Shown: positions 21,877 through 32,844, counted from the stretch's first letter. The stretch is DNA of 49,864 nucleotides from Phlegmacium glaucopus (GCA_015039465.1 MU130295.1:1-49864), one strand, 5' to 3'. The notes: generated from the letters alone by a model not told the origin. Program-made: numbers and translations.

Positions 21877-22460
21877 TCATGTTGGTGGTGGTGCATCATT
21901 CTTATTATACCAACTCACTCCAAAGAATGTCTGCCTCACCTCTTTGACTTCCATCAATAAACCCTCTGCTACTTCTGCCTCCTCATTATCTACATCCATC
22001 CTCCATCCCAGTCTTCTTGAGGGAGTACCATTCCAATCCTGGAAATAATTAAATTAAGTAAATATATATTAGATAAGGAAGTTACTTTGATGACCATGCA
22101 GGGTAACCATAGTACCATATGGTCTTAGCACTTTAATTTCCAATATCTTTCCATGCTGCTTAGTTCTATTGTTGTACAAGAACCTAATTTGGTTTAATCA
22201 GAAAATTATAAATAACCATATAGAATACTTACCCATATGCTGGATTTTGTGTTGCATAATTCCAGATGTGCTCCTTTGTGCCATCCCCAAACTTTATTAA
22301 ATAATTGGTGTCACTAGCCCCATCAACTGGCTGGGTGCAGTGGGATTAGTTAGGGAATAAACAACATTACCAGAAACAGACATTACAGGTCACTGGGTCA
22401 GGAGAGACAGCTATGTATGTTGACCCATGCCTGATGCTGTAATGCAAGAAACTCTGAAGA
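21877..22460 (-). pseudogene. Unknown spliced gene, 3' part, with frame breaks
   Basis: Three exons are well supported by splice signals. Exon 22233-22330 reads PVDGASDTNYLIKFGDGTK and EHIWNYATQNPAYG. A 49-base intron (22184-22232, GTAAGT...AAATTAG) joins it in frame to 22086-22183, reading FLYNNRTKQHGKILEIKVLR and PYGTMVTLHGHQ. A 47-base intron (22039-22085, GTAACT...TTCCAG) leads to a 53-codon last exon, 21877-22038, with WNGTPSRRLGWRMDVDNEEA and ending NDAPPPT. The last junction is off by one phase. The upstream junction, across a 40-base intron (22331-22370) with a perfect CTAAC branch site, is also out of phase. The gene is therefore a young-looking pseudogene or mis-modelled. The CNVC in the next exon upstream hints at a zinc-binding segment. 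Family not recognised. Confidence 0.6.
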
Positions 22461-22599
22461 GAGCCGCCTAGGGTGCATAACATTATCCTAGATGAAGGGG
22501 AGAAAAAGAACAGGTCCTATTTTCTTCAACCAATGTATGTATTAATGTAATCATAAGTAATAATAAATAATGTCAGACAAGCCTTACCATTGACCCCAT

Positions 22600-22700
22600 C
22601 AGGGAAAATGACTTCTGCCCTAGGCTTTCCTGAAATGTCCAGGCAGCTCAGGGCGCTCAGGTCAAGAGGTTGCCCTGGGGTGCAAGTTACCTATGTTGAG
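22600..22700 (+). repeat. CATCAGG repeat family, fragment
   Basis: 'catcagggaaaatgacttct' followed by 'tcctgaaatgtcc' and 'tggggtgcaagttacctatg' matches 15088-15155. Only about 100 bases are present. Confidence 0.7.
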
Positions 22701-22739
22701 CTCCTCCTGATATTGCTAGATCTCAACCAGGTTCTTGAG

Positions 22740-23972
22740 TCAACTTATCAGAAAAGGGAGGAGTTGGGGGGCAGAGATCCCATTGAATGTGTCAACTGGC
22801 TGGATAGTCAGGCCAGATACTTGCAACTTCCCTGCAGTTAACCTTGACACATGAAAATTGCCCCTGGGTTTCCTCCTATTGAAACACAACACAGAATTTT
22901 GAGTACCCTCTTTCGGTGGCATTGATCTCCCAACTCTCCCTGGCCTGCTTTCAGATGAAATTTCCAATTTCATACATTTCCTTCTGCCTTCTGCTAAATG
23001 AGGCAAAAATTCAGCCAACATCTCACCCAGACATTGACAAGAGCCAGGAGGGAGGACAGGTGGCTCTACAGATGCAGGTGAAGCCGGAGAAGGGCCTGCA
23101 GGGGCATACTCTGGCTCAGCAGGGGATGAGTAAGGAGCTGAACACCTGTTGGATGGGGTGAGAGGTAAGGTGGGGAGGTGTCCTTCTACGAGAGGTGCTT
23201 GGAGCACCAAGTTCTGGGCTTCTTCAAAATGAGACTGCATCTTTCTGATGATTTCAAGAGGAGGAAAGAATTCCTTGCAACCCTCTTTGGATTTTGATAA
23301 GCAAAGCTCCCAATTGAAGACCTCTGTTCCCTACACAACCCAAACCTGAACACCAGCACAAACAAAATGAGCCAGCCAGAGACCCCAGACACTGGAGTAT
23401 GGGTTGATGAAGCATCCAGGATGAACACCAAGGGAGATGTTGCATACAAAGGTTAAAGAGAAATGATCCAGCCATGAGCAGTAGGGGTAGTAGTTATGAT
23501 TAGCCAGCCCCCAAAATGCTGACTGGAATGGTGCTCCTCCATGACCATCAGACCTAGTCCACAAGGAAAGAATAAACAACACAACTGCACAAAGGGAATG
23601 AAAGGCATCCCGCAACATAATGGCAGAGCAAAGGACAATGTGAGAGGATCTGTGGGTCCTCCTATACCCATACTTGTGTGGGTTGCGAGGCCAAGTAATG
23701 GGGGGAATCTTGCTTGACAAAGGATGCGTTGCAAGGCTATGATCAGCAACATCCAGGAGGGCATTTTCCAGGCAACTCCATGCACCCATTATAGAATCTA
23801 GTAAAGAAAAAGCATTTGGCCCAACTTGTATAATCTTCTCCAGTATTTGAGAGTTAGTCAAATCCAGACAGTCAAAAATGGGAGGGTTGAAGACTGTTAT
23901 TAGGATAAAAAGCTCACCAGATCTCAGCATCCTCAAAAAAGTCTGGCTGGCGTTGCAACATTCTCTCCTCAA
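22740..23972 (-). pseudogene. Unknown Pro-rich protein gene remnant
   Basis: The better coding block, 22740-23330, follows an acceptor-like 'ttgtgtag' and reads EVFNWELCLSKSKEGCKEFF, PPLEIIRKMQSHFEEAQNL and a Pro/Ser-rich middle (AEPEYAPAGPSPASPASVEP). It ends with a basic segment including CFNRRKPRGNFHV. The upstream block, 23331-23972, is open for 213 codons (MRRECCNASQTFLRMLRSG, FDCLDLTNSQILEKIIQVGP), but its 3' half looks like intron or hydrophobic chance translation. A donor GTATGCAACA near 23450 could remove that part. No family recognised. Base composition matches the neighbouring degenerate genes. Confidence 0.45.
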
Positions 23973-24727
23973 ACCTAGGCAAAGGGGAGTTGTTCAGAGA
24001 AACAACCAATCCAGATTTTTCATGCCAAAATACTTGGCATTTAATGGTGGTGAGGGGTTGCAAAGATGAATCAGCTAGGAATTTGGTAAGTAATTGAACA
24101 TCTTATGTGACAACATCCTGAAAACTTACAGGATATCATTTCTGCTCCACTGAAGATCTTTAGAACTTGGAATTGACATAGTGTAAATAGAGGTTGTGGG
24201 CACACTTGCTGAATGGTGAACAGCTAATTGAGGCAGTCTTGCGTAAAGCCAAGGCTCTTGGTTAATATAAAGAAAGCAACATTATATACATAGGGACAAA
24301 CAAACCTTCACATAATAGCCATGACCAGCTCATTTGGAGTAAGAATAAAAAGCTAATGTCCAACATTTTTGATTTTGTCACCCTGTCACACTAAGTTGTG
24401 TCAAAGCTTATTGAATGGTACATCTTAAAATGCTTATAAATTAGTCTCTTGTGGCTGGGTTGACTACTTACCCATAAGTGCTACATGATAAAAGAATTCC
24501 CCCCTGCGTGCGTGAGTCTTCTGGGAGTGTCTGTTTCTCCTGAAGTTCTCTTCCCCCCCCCCCCCGAGCAGTATCCACGAATGGCTCCAAAAAAAATAAC
24601 AAAAACACACATAATCAGTGAAATGATTAACAAAGGTGGGTAAGGAGAGAGGGAATATCCATTGAACGATGCGAGTCTGAAATAATCCCAAAAAAATTAA
24701 AGCCTGTCTTTGATTGGGCTCACCAGT
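23973..24727. other. No gene recognised
   Basis: Contains a run of about 14 C at 24551-24564 and otherwise unremarkable AT-rich sequence. The right edge (24720-24727, tcaccagt) is the duplication of element B. Confidence 0.5.
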
Positions 24728-24939
24728 CTGAACTTTACACTCCCCCACGTCTTCCTCCAGGAATCCGCGCGGACTGCCCGGAATCCTGGAGGAATCCTCC
24801 AGGAATCCAGGAATTCCTGATAAATGAGAATATTCCTCACGGATTCCGGGTGGATTCCGGGTGGATTCCTGGGATTCCTATCTAATTCCTGGCGGATTCC
24901 TTGTTAATTCCTGTTGTTTTCATAGCCTAATCCTTAGGG

Positions 24940-24947
24940 TATAAATA
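24940..24947 (+). promoter_or_regulatory. TATA-like box of the TATA module
   Basis: 'tataaata' sits in the block 'ccttagggtataaatactgc' followed by 'tcttttgtaccaggataggt'. That block is conserved in all three copies of the module (24940, 28993 and, inverted, 17810-17817), as expected for a core promoter of a retroelement LTR. Confidence 0.5.
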
Positions 24948-25499
24948 CTGCTCTTTTGTACCAGGATAGGTAGTTCAGTTCAATTCATTCTTACCCCCCA
25001 ATTTCATCATCTCAGTGGAATTCCAGTGAATTCCTCCCTTAAGTTCGCTTTTCTTGCCCCTTACTGTCAATCTATCCCCTATCCCTCAACTGCTATAGTC
25101 TTACTGAAGACTCTCTCTTGCTCATCCTCGTCCTCGTCTTATACCTCATTCATCTTCCAAGACCTTCATCCTCCTCCTTCTCTTCTCTATTCTTTCCCCT
25201 TACCTCTGTGTGTTAAAAGTCAAGGTTATACCTTCCCTAAACGAACAACAGGGAGTCTCTTGACCTAAGGTCTGGTCCACTGCTCTCTGGTTGGTGTTTA
25301 TATACAACAACAACAACGATTTATAACGCGTTGTCGTTTGTACGTGTCGTCGTGCGCGTGTGTCGTCGTTCGTACGCGTCGTCGTTTGTATGTGTCGTCA
25401 CTCGCGTGTGTCGTCGTTTACGTGTGTCGTCTTCGTCCGTACATGTCGTCGTTTGGGTGTCGTCGTGGTGATTAAAATAAAGGATAAAAAATAAAATAA

Positions 25500-25897
25500 C
25501 CCCCCCAGTGAGGGGGGGTGGTCGTCGTCGTGCATGGTGGTCGTCGTTGTGGTAGCTGGTAGTGTACTAAAATAAATTAAAATAAAATAACCCCCCCCTG
25601 TACAGGGGGGGGGTAGCTGTCGTCATCCGTCGTTCGTTCGACGTCGTTGTTGTCGTCCGTTGAAATAAAATGAACCCCCCCGTACAGGGGGGTAATCATT
25701 GTTGTTGTTGTCTGTTGAAATAGAATAAAACCCCCCCTGAAGGGGGGGTGAAAAGGTGGTGGTTTCTCGAGGTGGAGGATGGTGGTGGATGGGAGGGAGG
25801 TCGTCGTCGTCGTCGTATGCTGCGGGAATTCGTTAATGAAGAAATTAAAATAAAAGAATTTTTAAAAAAAAACCGAAAACCCCCCTGGGTAGGGGGG
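25500..25897. repeat. Array of five C-run/G-run mini-hairpins in a GTC tract
   Basis: Hairpins lie at 25500-25518, 25591-25613, 25675-25692, 25731-25748 and 25880-25897. Each is C6-C8, a 4-6-base loop (agtga, tgtaca, gtaca, tgaa, tgggta) and G6-G9. Almost all are preceded by 'aaaataa' or 'aaaa'-type sequence and followed by 'gtcgtcgtc' or 'gttgttg'. The loops and run lengths differ, but the layout is constant. Confidence 0.8.
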
Positions 25898-26651
25898 TAG
25901 CCGTTGTTGTTGTTGTTGTTGTTGTTGTTGGTTGTGATCGTCATCCTCGGTCGTCCTCATCCTCGTCGTCATCCGTCCTTGTCGTCATCCGTCCTTGTCG
26001 TCATCCGTCCCTGTCGTCATCCGTCCCCGTCGTCATCCGTCCTCGTCGTCATCCATCGTCGTTGTTGTGTCTTCATTGTCGTTGTCGTAGTTCTGGGGGG
26101 TGACGATTGTGATGGTGGTAGTTGTGAGGTGACGAAGTGTTACTAATGTTTGTTGATTTGGGAAATATTGTCACGTGTGAGGTCACGTGACCACACCTCG
26201 CGGCCTGAACAAAATTCAAAATTTAAATGGCGGCAAGGCATTGCCACCTTTAATATATGAATTACAATTAACTCATATATAGTATGAATTACTGATGTTT
26301 TAGTATTTTACTTTTAAATATTAATAATACATAATATATAATGGTAGTACCAGGAATTCCCAGGATTCCGGGTGGATTCCGGGTGGATTCTGTGTTGGGG
26401 ATTCCTAAGGAATTCCGGGAATCCTGGTATCAATTTCATTGTGTACCAGGAATCCACCCGGAATCCTCCTGGACTGGGAAGAGCCAGGAATGTCAATTTC
26501 AGGGGAAATTGACTGGTGGGAAATTCCTCCCGGAATCCTGGTATTCCTACCAGGAATGGTAGGATTCCTCCAGGATTCCAGGAGGAATAGGTAGGAATCC
26601 ACCAGGATTCCTCCAGGAAGACGTGGGGGAGTGTAAAGACCTCTCACCAGT

Positions 26652-27507
26652 GGTCACGCAAGTTGACAGGACCACAGTATAATGATATTGGTCCAGAGTA
26701 AGAATAATTATGAGATAGCATAGTGTATGATACAGACAATGAAGGAAAAGTCTCCATACATACTGCAATCATGCAATAAATGGAGCACCAGGATTACAAA
26801 AACATATGTTACAAAGATATTGAGGGAAAAAAATCCCCTCTAGCCCTTAAATGATTCCCTGATGGCTAGAAAGGAAATTGAATGGCTTTACATCAGCTGC
26901 ATTGGTTCCTTTTGTTAAAAAATCCTCAGGTGTTAAAGTTAAATGATTTCAGTAAGGAAGGCCAGATTGTAATAGACCCTTCCATTGATGGAGGTGGGGT
27001 TGGTCAAGCTTCCTGACTCCAAGCCTTTGCTGCCAAGGAAAGGCCAAGCTCAATCATCATCATCATCATCATCATCCATAGGGATGTTGGAATATGGTTA
27101 CTAGTGATGACTTCATACTCCTGAAGTCCAGACCACTGAGGAAGAAATGAGGGCTATAAAGAAAGGTCAATGGCTTGTTAGCATGTATTATGGAAAGGTC
27201 TTACCAAATATAACTCCAAGCTGGGGAATAGGTACAGGCCATGCAAAAAGGTAGAAGTGCTTTTGCTTATACTGAGCAAAGGGAGTGAGTAATTGAATAG
27301 GCTGAGAAAACATATCCACCTGGAAAAATCTCAGTAAAGATATATGGTGAGACCAGAGCTGTCAAATGTAAATACCTTTGCTGGTAAAATAAAACCATCC
27401 TTTGCCTATAAGAGAGAGGCTTTGATGAATGGACTAAACAATGGTGGATGCAAGGTAAAGGATATAGAGCATCAATTAACACTCTACTTTGAGAGTTATG
27501 AGGAGAT
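26652..27507. other. No gene recognised; ATC microsatellite
   Basis: Holds a short (ATC)8-type microsatellite at about 27053-27078. The rest has no supportable exon or repeat boundary. Confidence 0.5.
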
Positions 27508-28022
27508 GCATCAGGAAAAATGATTTTGGCCCTAGGTAGCCTTGGGTAATTGTTAGTATCACATCACTACTCAGGACATCCCAGGACATCCCAGGACACC
27601 CCAGGACATCCTAGAGCAGCACAGGTAAAATTTGAGTGTTACACACTTATCCAAGGACACCTCAGGACAACCTAGGACAGCATAGATAAAGTTTTGACTG
27701 TCACCCATTTTCTCAGGACACCTTTAGTGTATCCTGGTGCATTGACCATCTGGATGAAATCACATCAGGAGGCCCTGGGAGTCCCTTAGAATTTATGAAT
27801 TTTGCTAGAAAATCTTTAACCACCACGTCCAGGAAAGTATTTTGCAGTTGTCTCAATAAGGAGAGCTGCTATCAATATAATTTAAACATATTCAGGGTCC
27901 TAAAACAATTCTCTGCCATCTTTAAAAAATTTCCTTTTTTGGAATTTATGTAATCTACCCTGACCCAGCACTATATGCTTGAAATCATGCTTATCTGTGA
28001 TCATGTGACCAATGGTCTGTGC
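27508..28022 (+). repeat. CATCAGG repeat family, 0.5 kb copy
   Basis: Collinear with the reverse complement of 15465-15985. It begins 'catcaggaaaaatgattttg', contains several 'caggacatccc' words, and ends 'ccaatggtctgtgcg', directly abutting the TATA-module repeat at 28023. High similarity over 510 bases indicates recent spread. Confidence 0.85.
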
Positions 28023-29346
28023 GCTATCGCACACCAATACTGATTGGTAGCATGAGAAGAAAGCTTAAAAGTTGCCATCATGAAAATAAGCGGACTTTGA
28101 ATTCACTTACCTATTTTGGAAGTGGCCCTGAATTGCGTTCCTGGTCAATAAAATCATTTGTTCAACATTATCATCCTCATTGCTCATCATATCCTCAATG
28201 TCTGTCACCATGCTCTCCATCATTTACACTATCAACATGCTCCTAAGCATCTACCATCCACTTGTTCCTTGGCTAGCGATCCAGCAAAGCGATCAATCTA
28301 CTATTTGCATTGGTCATCGGCTCATGTTTGATCGTATCTTTGGTCCATCATTTCAAGAACGGCCCCTTTATGGATGCATCAGCCACATCTCCCATTATGT
28401 CAGAGGCTTTGTCATTGTTGTTGTGGCTATGGACCCACAAGTTTTTGCTCCAGCCATCTATCTTGCCATCCCTTGCTCTTGGATCACACTCAGTCCCCTA
28501 TCCTCAATTATCTACCTCTTATCTTATCATTCACTGCCAAACCATCATTCACGCGGTACATGAAGCCTTCCCACCCTCTTTATGACAACTTAGGAAGTCC
28601 AGGAGGATCACAACTAAGCAGGAATTGCAGATGAATCAGCAGCAGAGGATTATTCTCGCAGTGTGTCAAGTGTTATCAAGGCTGCATGACATGGGATCAT
28701 GGGCAAGTAGTGTTTTCTCAGGAACAAGGCTGCACCTTTCAAGTGTTGACTCAGGACCTTTCACATTTTTGACATGACCACACACCTACAGAGTTGATAT
28801 ATTTTTGCTATTGGACTATGTACACTGCCTTCTTTTCTTTTCTCTCACACTTTGACACTTTACAGATTTTTTATTGTTCCTTCTTCTTTTCCATTGTTCT
28901 TTTCTTCTCACAGCTGTCCTCTCTTCATCATTCTCCCTTTGACAGTGCGTACTTCTTTCTTTTTATTGTTCTACATAGCCTCATCCTTAGGGTATAAATA
29001 CTGCTCTTTTGTACCAGGATAGGTAGTTTTCCCCAATTCATTCTTACTCCCTAACAGTCATCTTCTCAGTGGAATTCCAGTGAATTCCTCCCTCTAAGTT
29101 CACTTTTTCAGTCCTTTACTGTCAACCTACTGTCAACTGCTATAGTCTTACTGAAGACTCTTTCTCATTCATCCTCATCCTTCTCTTCTCTATTCTTTCC
29201 CCCTACCTCTGTGTGTTACAAGTCTAAGGCTCAGCCCTCCCTAAATGAATAACAGGGAGTCTCTTGACCTAAAGACTGGTCCACTGCTCTCTGGTTAGTG
29301 TTATATAACAACACAAACAACGATTTATATCGGGTGTCCCCTAACA
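28023..29346 (+). mobile_element. TATA-module repeat, plus copy
   Basis: Uninterrupted version of the repeat at 17376-19230. It starts near 'cacaccaatactgattggta', has 'tataaata' at 28993-29000, and shares an end near 'cgatttata' with the other copies. It is followed here by GTGTCCCCTAACA (29334-29346), the terminal motif of the TGTTAGG LTR family. Short flanking matches 'tatcg' occur at about 28024 and 29328, but boundaries remain uncertain. Frames of 75-127 codons across it are not genes. Confidence 0.75.
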
Positions 29347-29500
29347 CTGTCATCATCACCCATTGTTGTCATTGTTGTCATTGTTGTCATTGTTGTCATT
29401 GTTGTCATTGTTGGTTGTTGTTGTTAGTTGTTGTTGTTGTTGTCTGTTGTCATCTGTCTTCATTGTGGTAGGTGGTGGTGGTGGTTATGGGTTATTTGTT
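29347..29500. repeat. (GTTGTCATT)n microsatellite
   Basis: Tandem 'attgttgtc' units (about 29360-29410) continue as GTT-rich sequence to 29450. This occupies the position of the GTC tract in element B. Confidence 0.8.
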
Positions 29501-29933
29501 GAGGTTGTGTAACAGTGGTGACGGTGTGAGATGATGCTTGTTGTTGTGGGTCACATGTGGTCATGTGACCAACTTGCAGGCTGAACAAAACACAAGATTT
29601 GGATGGCAATATGACATTGCAACCATATACTAATGAATAATAATAATTCTACTATTAGTACATTTTTAAATATTACTAGTAGTTGAGTCTGGTGCTATCC
29701 GCTGACTGTCCGTTGGACTTCATTGGCCCAATTCCAGTGATTGTCCACCGGAATGTCCATTGGTACTGTCTGGTGGACTAATTATCTGACCAGACAAACA
29801 GCGGAATTGGCATTGGACAGTCTCTGGAAAAAACACCTATTTCCACCAGTGAAAATTTGGTGTTTTCCAGAGACTGTCTGGTAACAGTCCGCCTGGAGTC
29901 CACCCGTGAAATGTGGGGGACTGTAAAGACCTC
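29501..29933 (+). mobile_element. Palindromic-word element F, right part of a second mosaic
   Basis: The AT-rich module (about 29548-29690, with 'tcatgtgaccaac', 'ggctgaacaaaa' and 'gacattgc') matches 26170-26250 of element B. The word region (29695-29915) uses 'gtccgttggact' and 'gtccaccgga' rather than element B's words. The right end is TGTGGGGGACTGTAAAGACC at 29913-29931, and the next bases, tcaccgta, would be its duplication. The left end was not located. Confidence 0.7.
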
Positions 29934-29944
29934 TCACCGTAACA

Positions 29945-31099
29945 CCTTAACGGTCATTGGATTTATATCCATACCTAAAAGTAGGTCCAGTTTCATTGAA
30001 ACTTCCACAATTTTTTATTGATGTTTCTTGATTCAAGCTGAAAAAGACCAAAGTGACACTGCTGAATTTTGAAAATTCTGTTGTGAGTTATTTCATGCAT
30101 CGCTTACTCAAATCCTCTTGCCACTTAAGCCCTGGATGACAAAACCCCAAGTCACATGTTGCGGAGATGGTCATTATCGACAAGTGATATACGGCCTTGG
30201 CCCTTATATTGCAGACTATCCAGAGTAATGCCTTCTAGCATGTATAATATCTGGGTGGTGTGTAAGGTCCGTGTCAACTCTCAAATGTTCCTGAAGTAGT
30301 AAATCTGATCTTCTAATTTAGATGTACTGCACTCAATACCAACCTCAATGGCCATAATTCTGTGCAGCGTTCACATGAACATACTCAAGCACTCTATGAT
30401 GTGTTTGATGGAAATACAAAGGAGTTATCACAAGGATATGGAATTGTTGCTGATGTCATGGTACATTCTGTATTGCTAATAATTTTATCCTGCTGACATG
30501 ATTTGAATAGCCATTCACTGCGTACTTTCCATGAGCCAACATCCACAAACTTCTGTCCCGAGCTTGATGCCTGCCCGATAATTCCGCTAACACTTCACAT
30601 CAAAATCTTTCACTCCACTGCTGCCATATACCATGCACCCAGTGATCTGTCCAGAATTGGAGGAATGCATCGCAAACACATCTGTGTGTCACCAATGTGG
30701 CAGAAAAGCTTCTCCTGCAATGATTGCATCTTCGTTGAATGTCACCCTGATCAAGAAGGCTTCCATGCCTTGGGTGTTGCCCAGGTTATAATATTTTGTC
30801 TTTTCAACATGAGGACATTATCTACCCATGCACATTGGTGTGGTGGTTTGAAACTTATGGTGAAACTCCTTGCCCATTGACAGGTATGTGGTGGGTTGCA
30901 CCTGATCTTGATGAATGAGGTGCCTGTGTCTGCTCAATCATCCATATTGATTCTATTCTTTGTGCTGCTCATTTAATTGGAGTGTACAGAAATGACTTTA
31001 TTCCCCATAATTTACAACACTATCATTCTCTTACTGCTTTCAAGTTGTACTATGTAAATCAATATGCAGATCACCATGCTCATGAAATAGCTTTTTAAA
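29945..31099 (+). pseudogene. Plavaka-type (CMC) transposase relic
   Basis: Translated pieces in shifting frames match the conserved C-terminal half of Plavaka transposases, the large CMC-superfamily proteins of Agaricomycetes. Near 30040-30250: an ELFHASLTQILLPLKP-like segment, then GDGHYRQVIYGLGPYIADYP and a CLLACIISGWC segment. At 30500-30880: LRTFHEPTSTNFCPELDA, HSTAAIYHAPSDLSRIGGMH and DCIFVECHPDQEGFHALGVA. At 30800-31099: YPCTLVWWFETYGETP, TGMWWVAPDLDE, IHIDSILCAAHLIGVY and the terminal YYVNQYADHHAHEIAF before a stop. Frameshifts, in-frame stops and a missing middle make it dead. The N-terminal half and the terminal inverted repeats are not seen. These proteins catalyse cut-and-paste transposition in the nucleus. 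Confidence 0.85.
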
Positions 31100-31213
31100 T
31101 CAAATATATTGTCTGTATTTTCTACCTTACTATGGCAAGTGCCTTACAGTAGAGCTTCCACATCCATCCATCCATCCTTGCAGCAAGTCAATAACATGCA
31201 GCTCCTTTGAGAG

Positions 31214-32042
31214 TCAAGCAGCAAGTTTTTGAGCACTGTGCAGTGTCATATGGTTGCAGGCTTGTTTGGAAGGTAAGGTGGTTTCTGACTCCTTTGGATG
31301 GGGTGGGCTGAAGCTGGGTGTTAATGAGGATGTGCAAGCAGTTGGTGGTGAGGATAGTAGGCAAGGTATTGGCAGCAAGGATGATGGTGATGGCAACATA
31401 GTAGAATTTAGCTGTTGCTGGAAATGGATCAATATTCTGGTCTCATGGTTAGAAGCAGAATTAAAACACACTTCTTCTCTTTGTTGGCCCTGCAGCTCTG
31501 ACTCTGTGACCCCAATCTTAAATTCATCCAACCGGCGGGTGCCATCAAAGTCCAAGTCCTTGACCAGTGGGAGCTCCAGTATCTGTGAGTCGTCGCCATC
31601 ATAGCATGTGTCCAACAATGAACGGCCTTCAAACATATCCCAAAAGTCTTGAACCATGGATGGCAGAGTTGATGCCAGTGAGGTATTGTTGCAAGGTGAG
31701 TAGTCAGAGACTTGCACCAACTTGGAGTTGGGTTCAAGTTGTGCCTCTTGAATCTGTAACTGATTGCCAGTGAACATGATTTGGATTTAGTACTATGACA
31801 CTGCAGAAAAAGAAAACCCACCTTGTTTTCATAGGTCATTGAGCTTTCCACTACCTGAGACAAGTTGGGGCAAGACTCAGATTCAACTGACTCAGAGTCA
31901 GAATCTGTACAGGGGTTGGAATCAGGGATATATTGCCATCCATACTGCTGCCTTAGCAGACTCTGAGACCTAGCTGATCACTTTTTTGTCATCTGAGGAG
32001 CTTGAGCACAATTGAGCACAATGTTGGAGTAAAAAGACTTAC
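31214..32042 (-). pseudogene. Unknown two-intron gene, acidic protein
   Basis: The last exon, 31214-31759, is 181 codons and reads LQIQEAQLEPNSKLVQVSD, QDFWDMFEGRSLLDTCYDGD and DLDFDGTRRLDEFKIGV, ending in a low-complexity Ser/Pro tail. A 62-base intron (31760-31821, GTGGGT...TACTAAAT branch...CAG) joins it in frame to 31822-31992, which reads RSQSLLRQQYGWQYIPDSNP followed by an acidic/Ser run (TDSDSESVESESC). An intron with GTAAGT...CTCAG (31993-32042) lies upstream. Just after its acceptor the frame reads M-T-K-K-stop, so either a TGA has broken the gene or a downstream acceptor is used. Function unknown. The plus-strand frames here are shadows. Confidence 0.55.
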
Positions 32043-32844
32043 TTGGCAGGCTGGCACCATGTCAATAATTTAAACAACTGTCAACAAAACAGGGGAAAAA
32101 ATGAAAGCTAGTCAGAAAGACAAAGACAGGGAAATACACAGAATAGCATGATGTGAAAGTCTAAGATGGAGAATGACCAAGGGGAAAAGCTAACAACAAC
32201 AAAAGACAGAGACGTCATGTGAAATTCAAAGCTAAAGATCTCCCCCTTTTGCTGATGAACCTACAGATAAGAGGAGATGAGACTCTAGAAAGAGTGGACA
32301 GTCTATAAAGACTAGGGACAGTAGCATTGTAGCAACAAGCTAGTAACAGTAGGGGGGTTCCAGTATATAATGAGATAAGGAGTGTAATTACTGACTACTA
32401 CTCAAAATAAGGTAGTAGCCAAATAGTGACAAACAAGTATGTAAGCTAGTTGAAATGAAAGTAAAATATGAACAATAAATGGGGTAGATACCTGAGAGGT
32501 GTCCCCTTACAGACAACTGGGTAACAATGTAACATACATAACAACTGTACAACTGTGTTCAATCTATCTCACTAGGAACTCATATTATGTATCTTTTTGC
32601 CTCATTCATTCTCAGCTACCTTAGGTCTGATTTTGACTGAGCTTGTACACCTGCGCTTCTGTGGTAATATTGCTTGTATTACCATTCTGATTATTGTTGT
32701 TTCATGGCACAAAAATTTTTACTATTGTTATTACCAAGACATCCCAAGATGTCCTCTTTGCATTGGCAGATAGCTAGTGCCCCTTGGCCCTCAATTATCT
32801 GGTTCAGCATTGGAATGTTCTGCCAATTATTATGTGGAACTTCA
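32043..32844. other. No gene recognised
   Basis: No exon, RNA gene or repeat boundary could be supported in this AT-rich interval. Confidence 0.5.

Larger units (their letters stand above)
24728..26643 (+). mobile_element. Palindromic-word mosaic element B (complete)
   Basis: A complete 1916-base element: left end CTGAACTTTACACTCCCCCA, right end TGGGGGAGTGTAAAGACCTC, with an exact 8-base duplication tcaccagt at 24720-24727 and 26644-26651. Modules in order: a left word region of 'ggaatcctccaggaatcc' (24755-24930); the promoter-side part of the TATA-module repeat (about 24930-25305, 'tataaata' at 24940); a (GTC/GTT)n tract with five C-G hairpins (25305-26130); an AT-rich module with 'gaggtcacgtgacc' (26150-26340); and a right word region with 'ggattccgggtggattccgg' (26340-26620). 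No long credible coding frame exists. Confidence 0.9.

Noticed and set aside
25500..25897. C-run/G-run hairpins as bacterial-type terminators
   Set aside because: Splice signals and TE types show a eukaryotic nuclear genome, and there are no adjacent genes or U-tracts in the expected position.
28180..28634. Frames of 86-127 codons, also present on the minus strand at 18176-18543
   Set aside because: They coincide with the TATA-module repeat and are conserved only because the two repeat copies are similar. They contain no recognisable domain, and the minus-strand copy is interrupted by element A.
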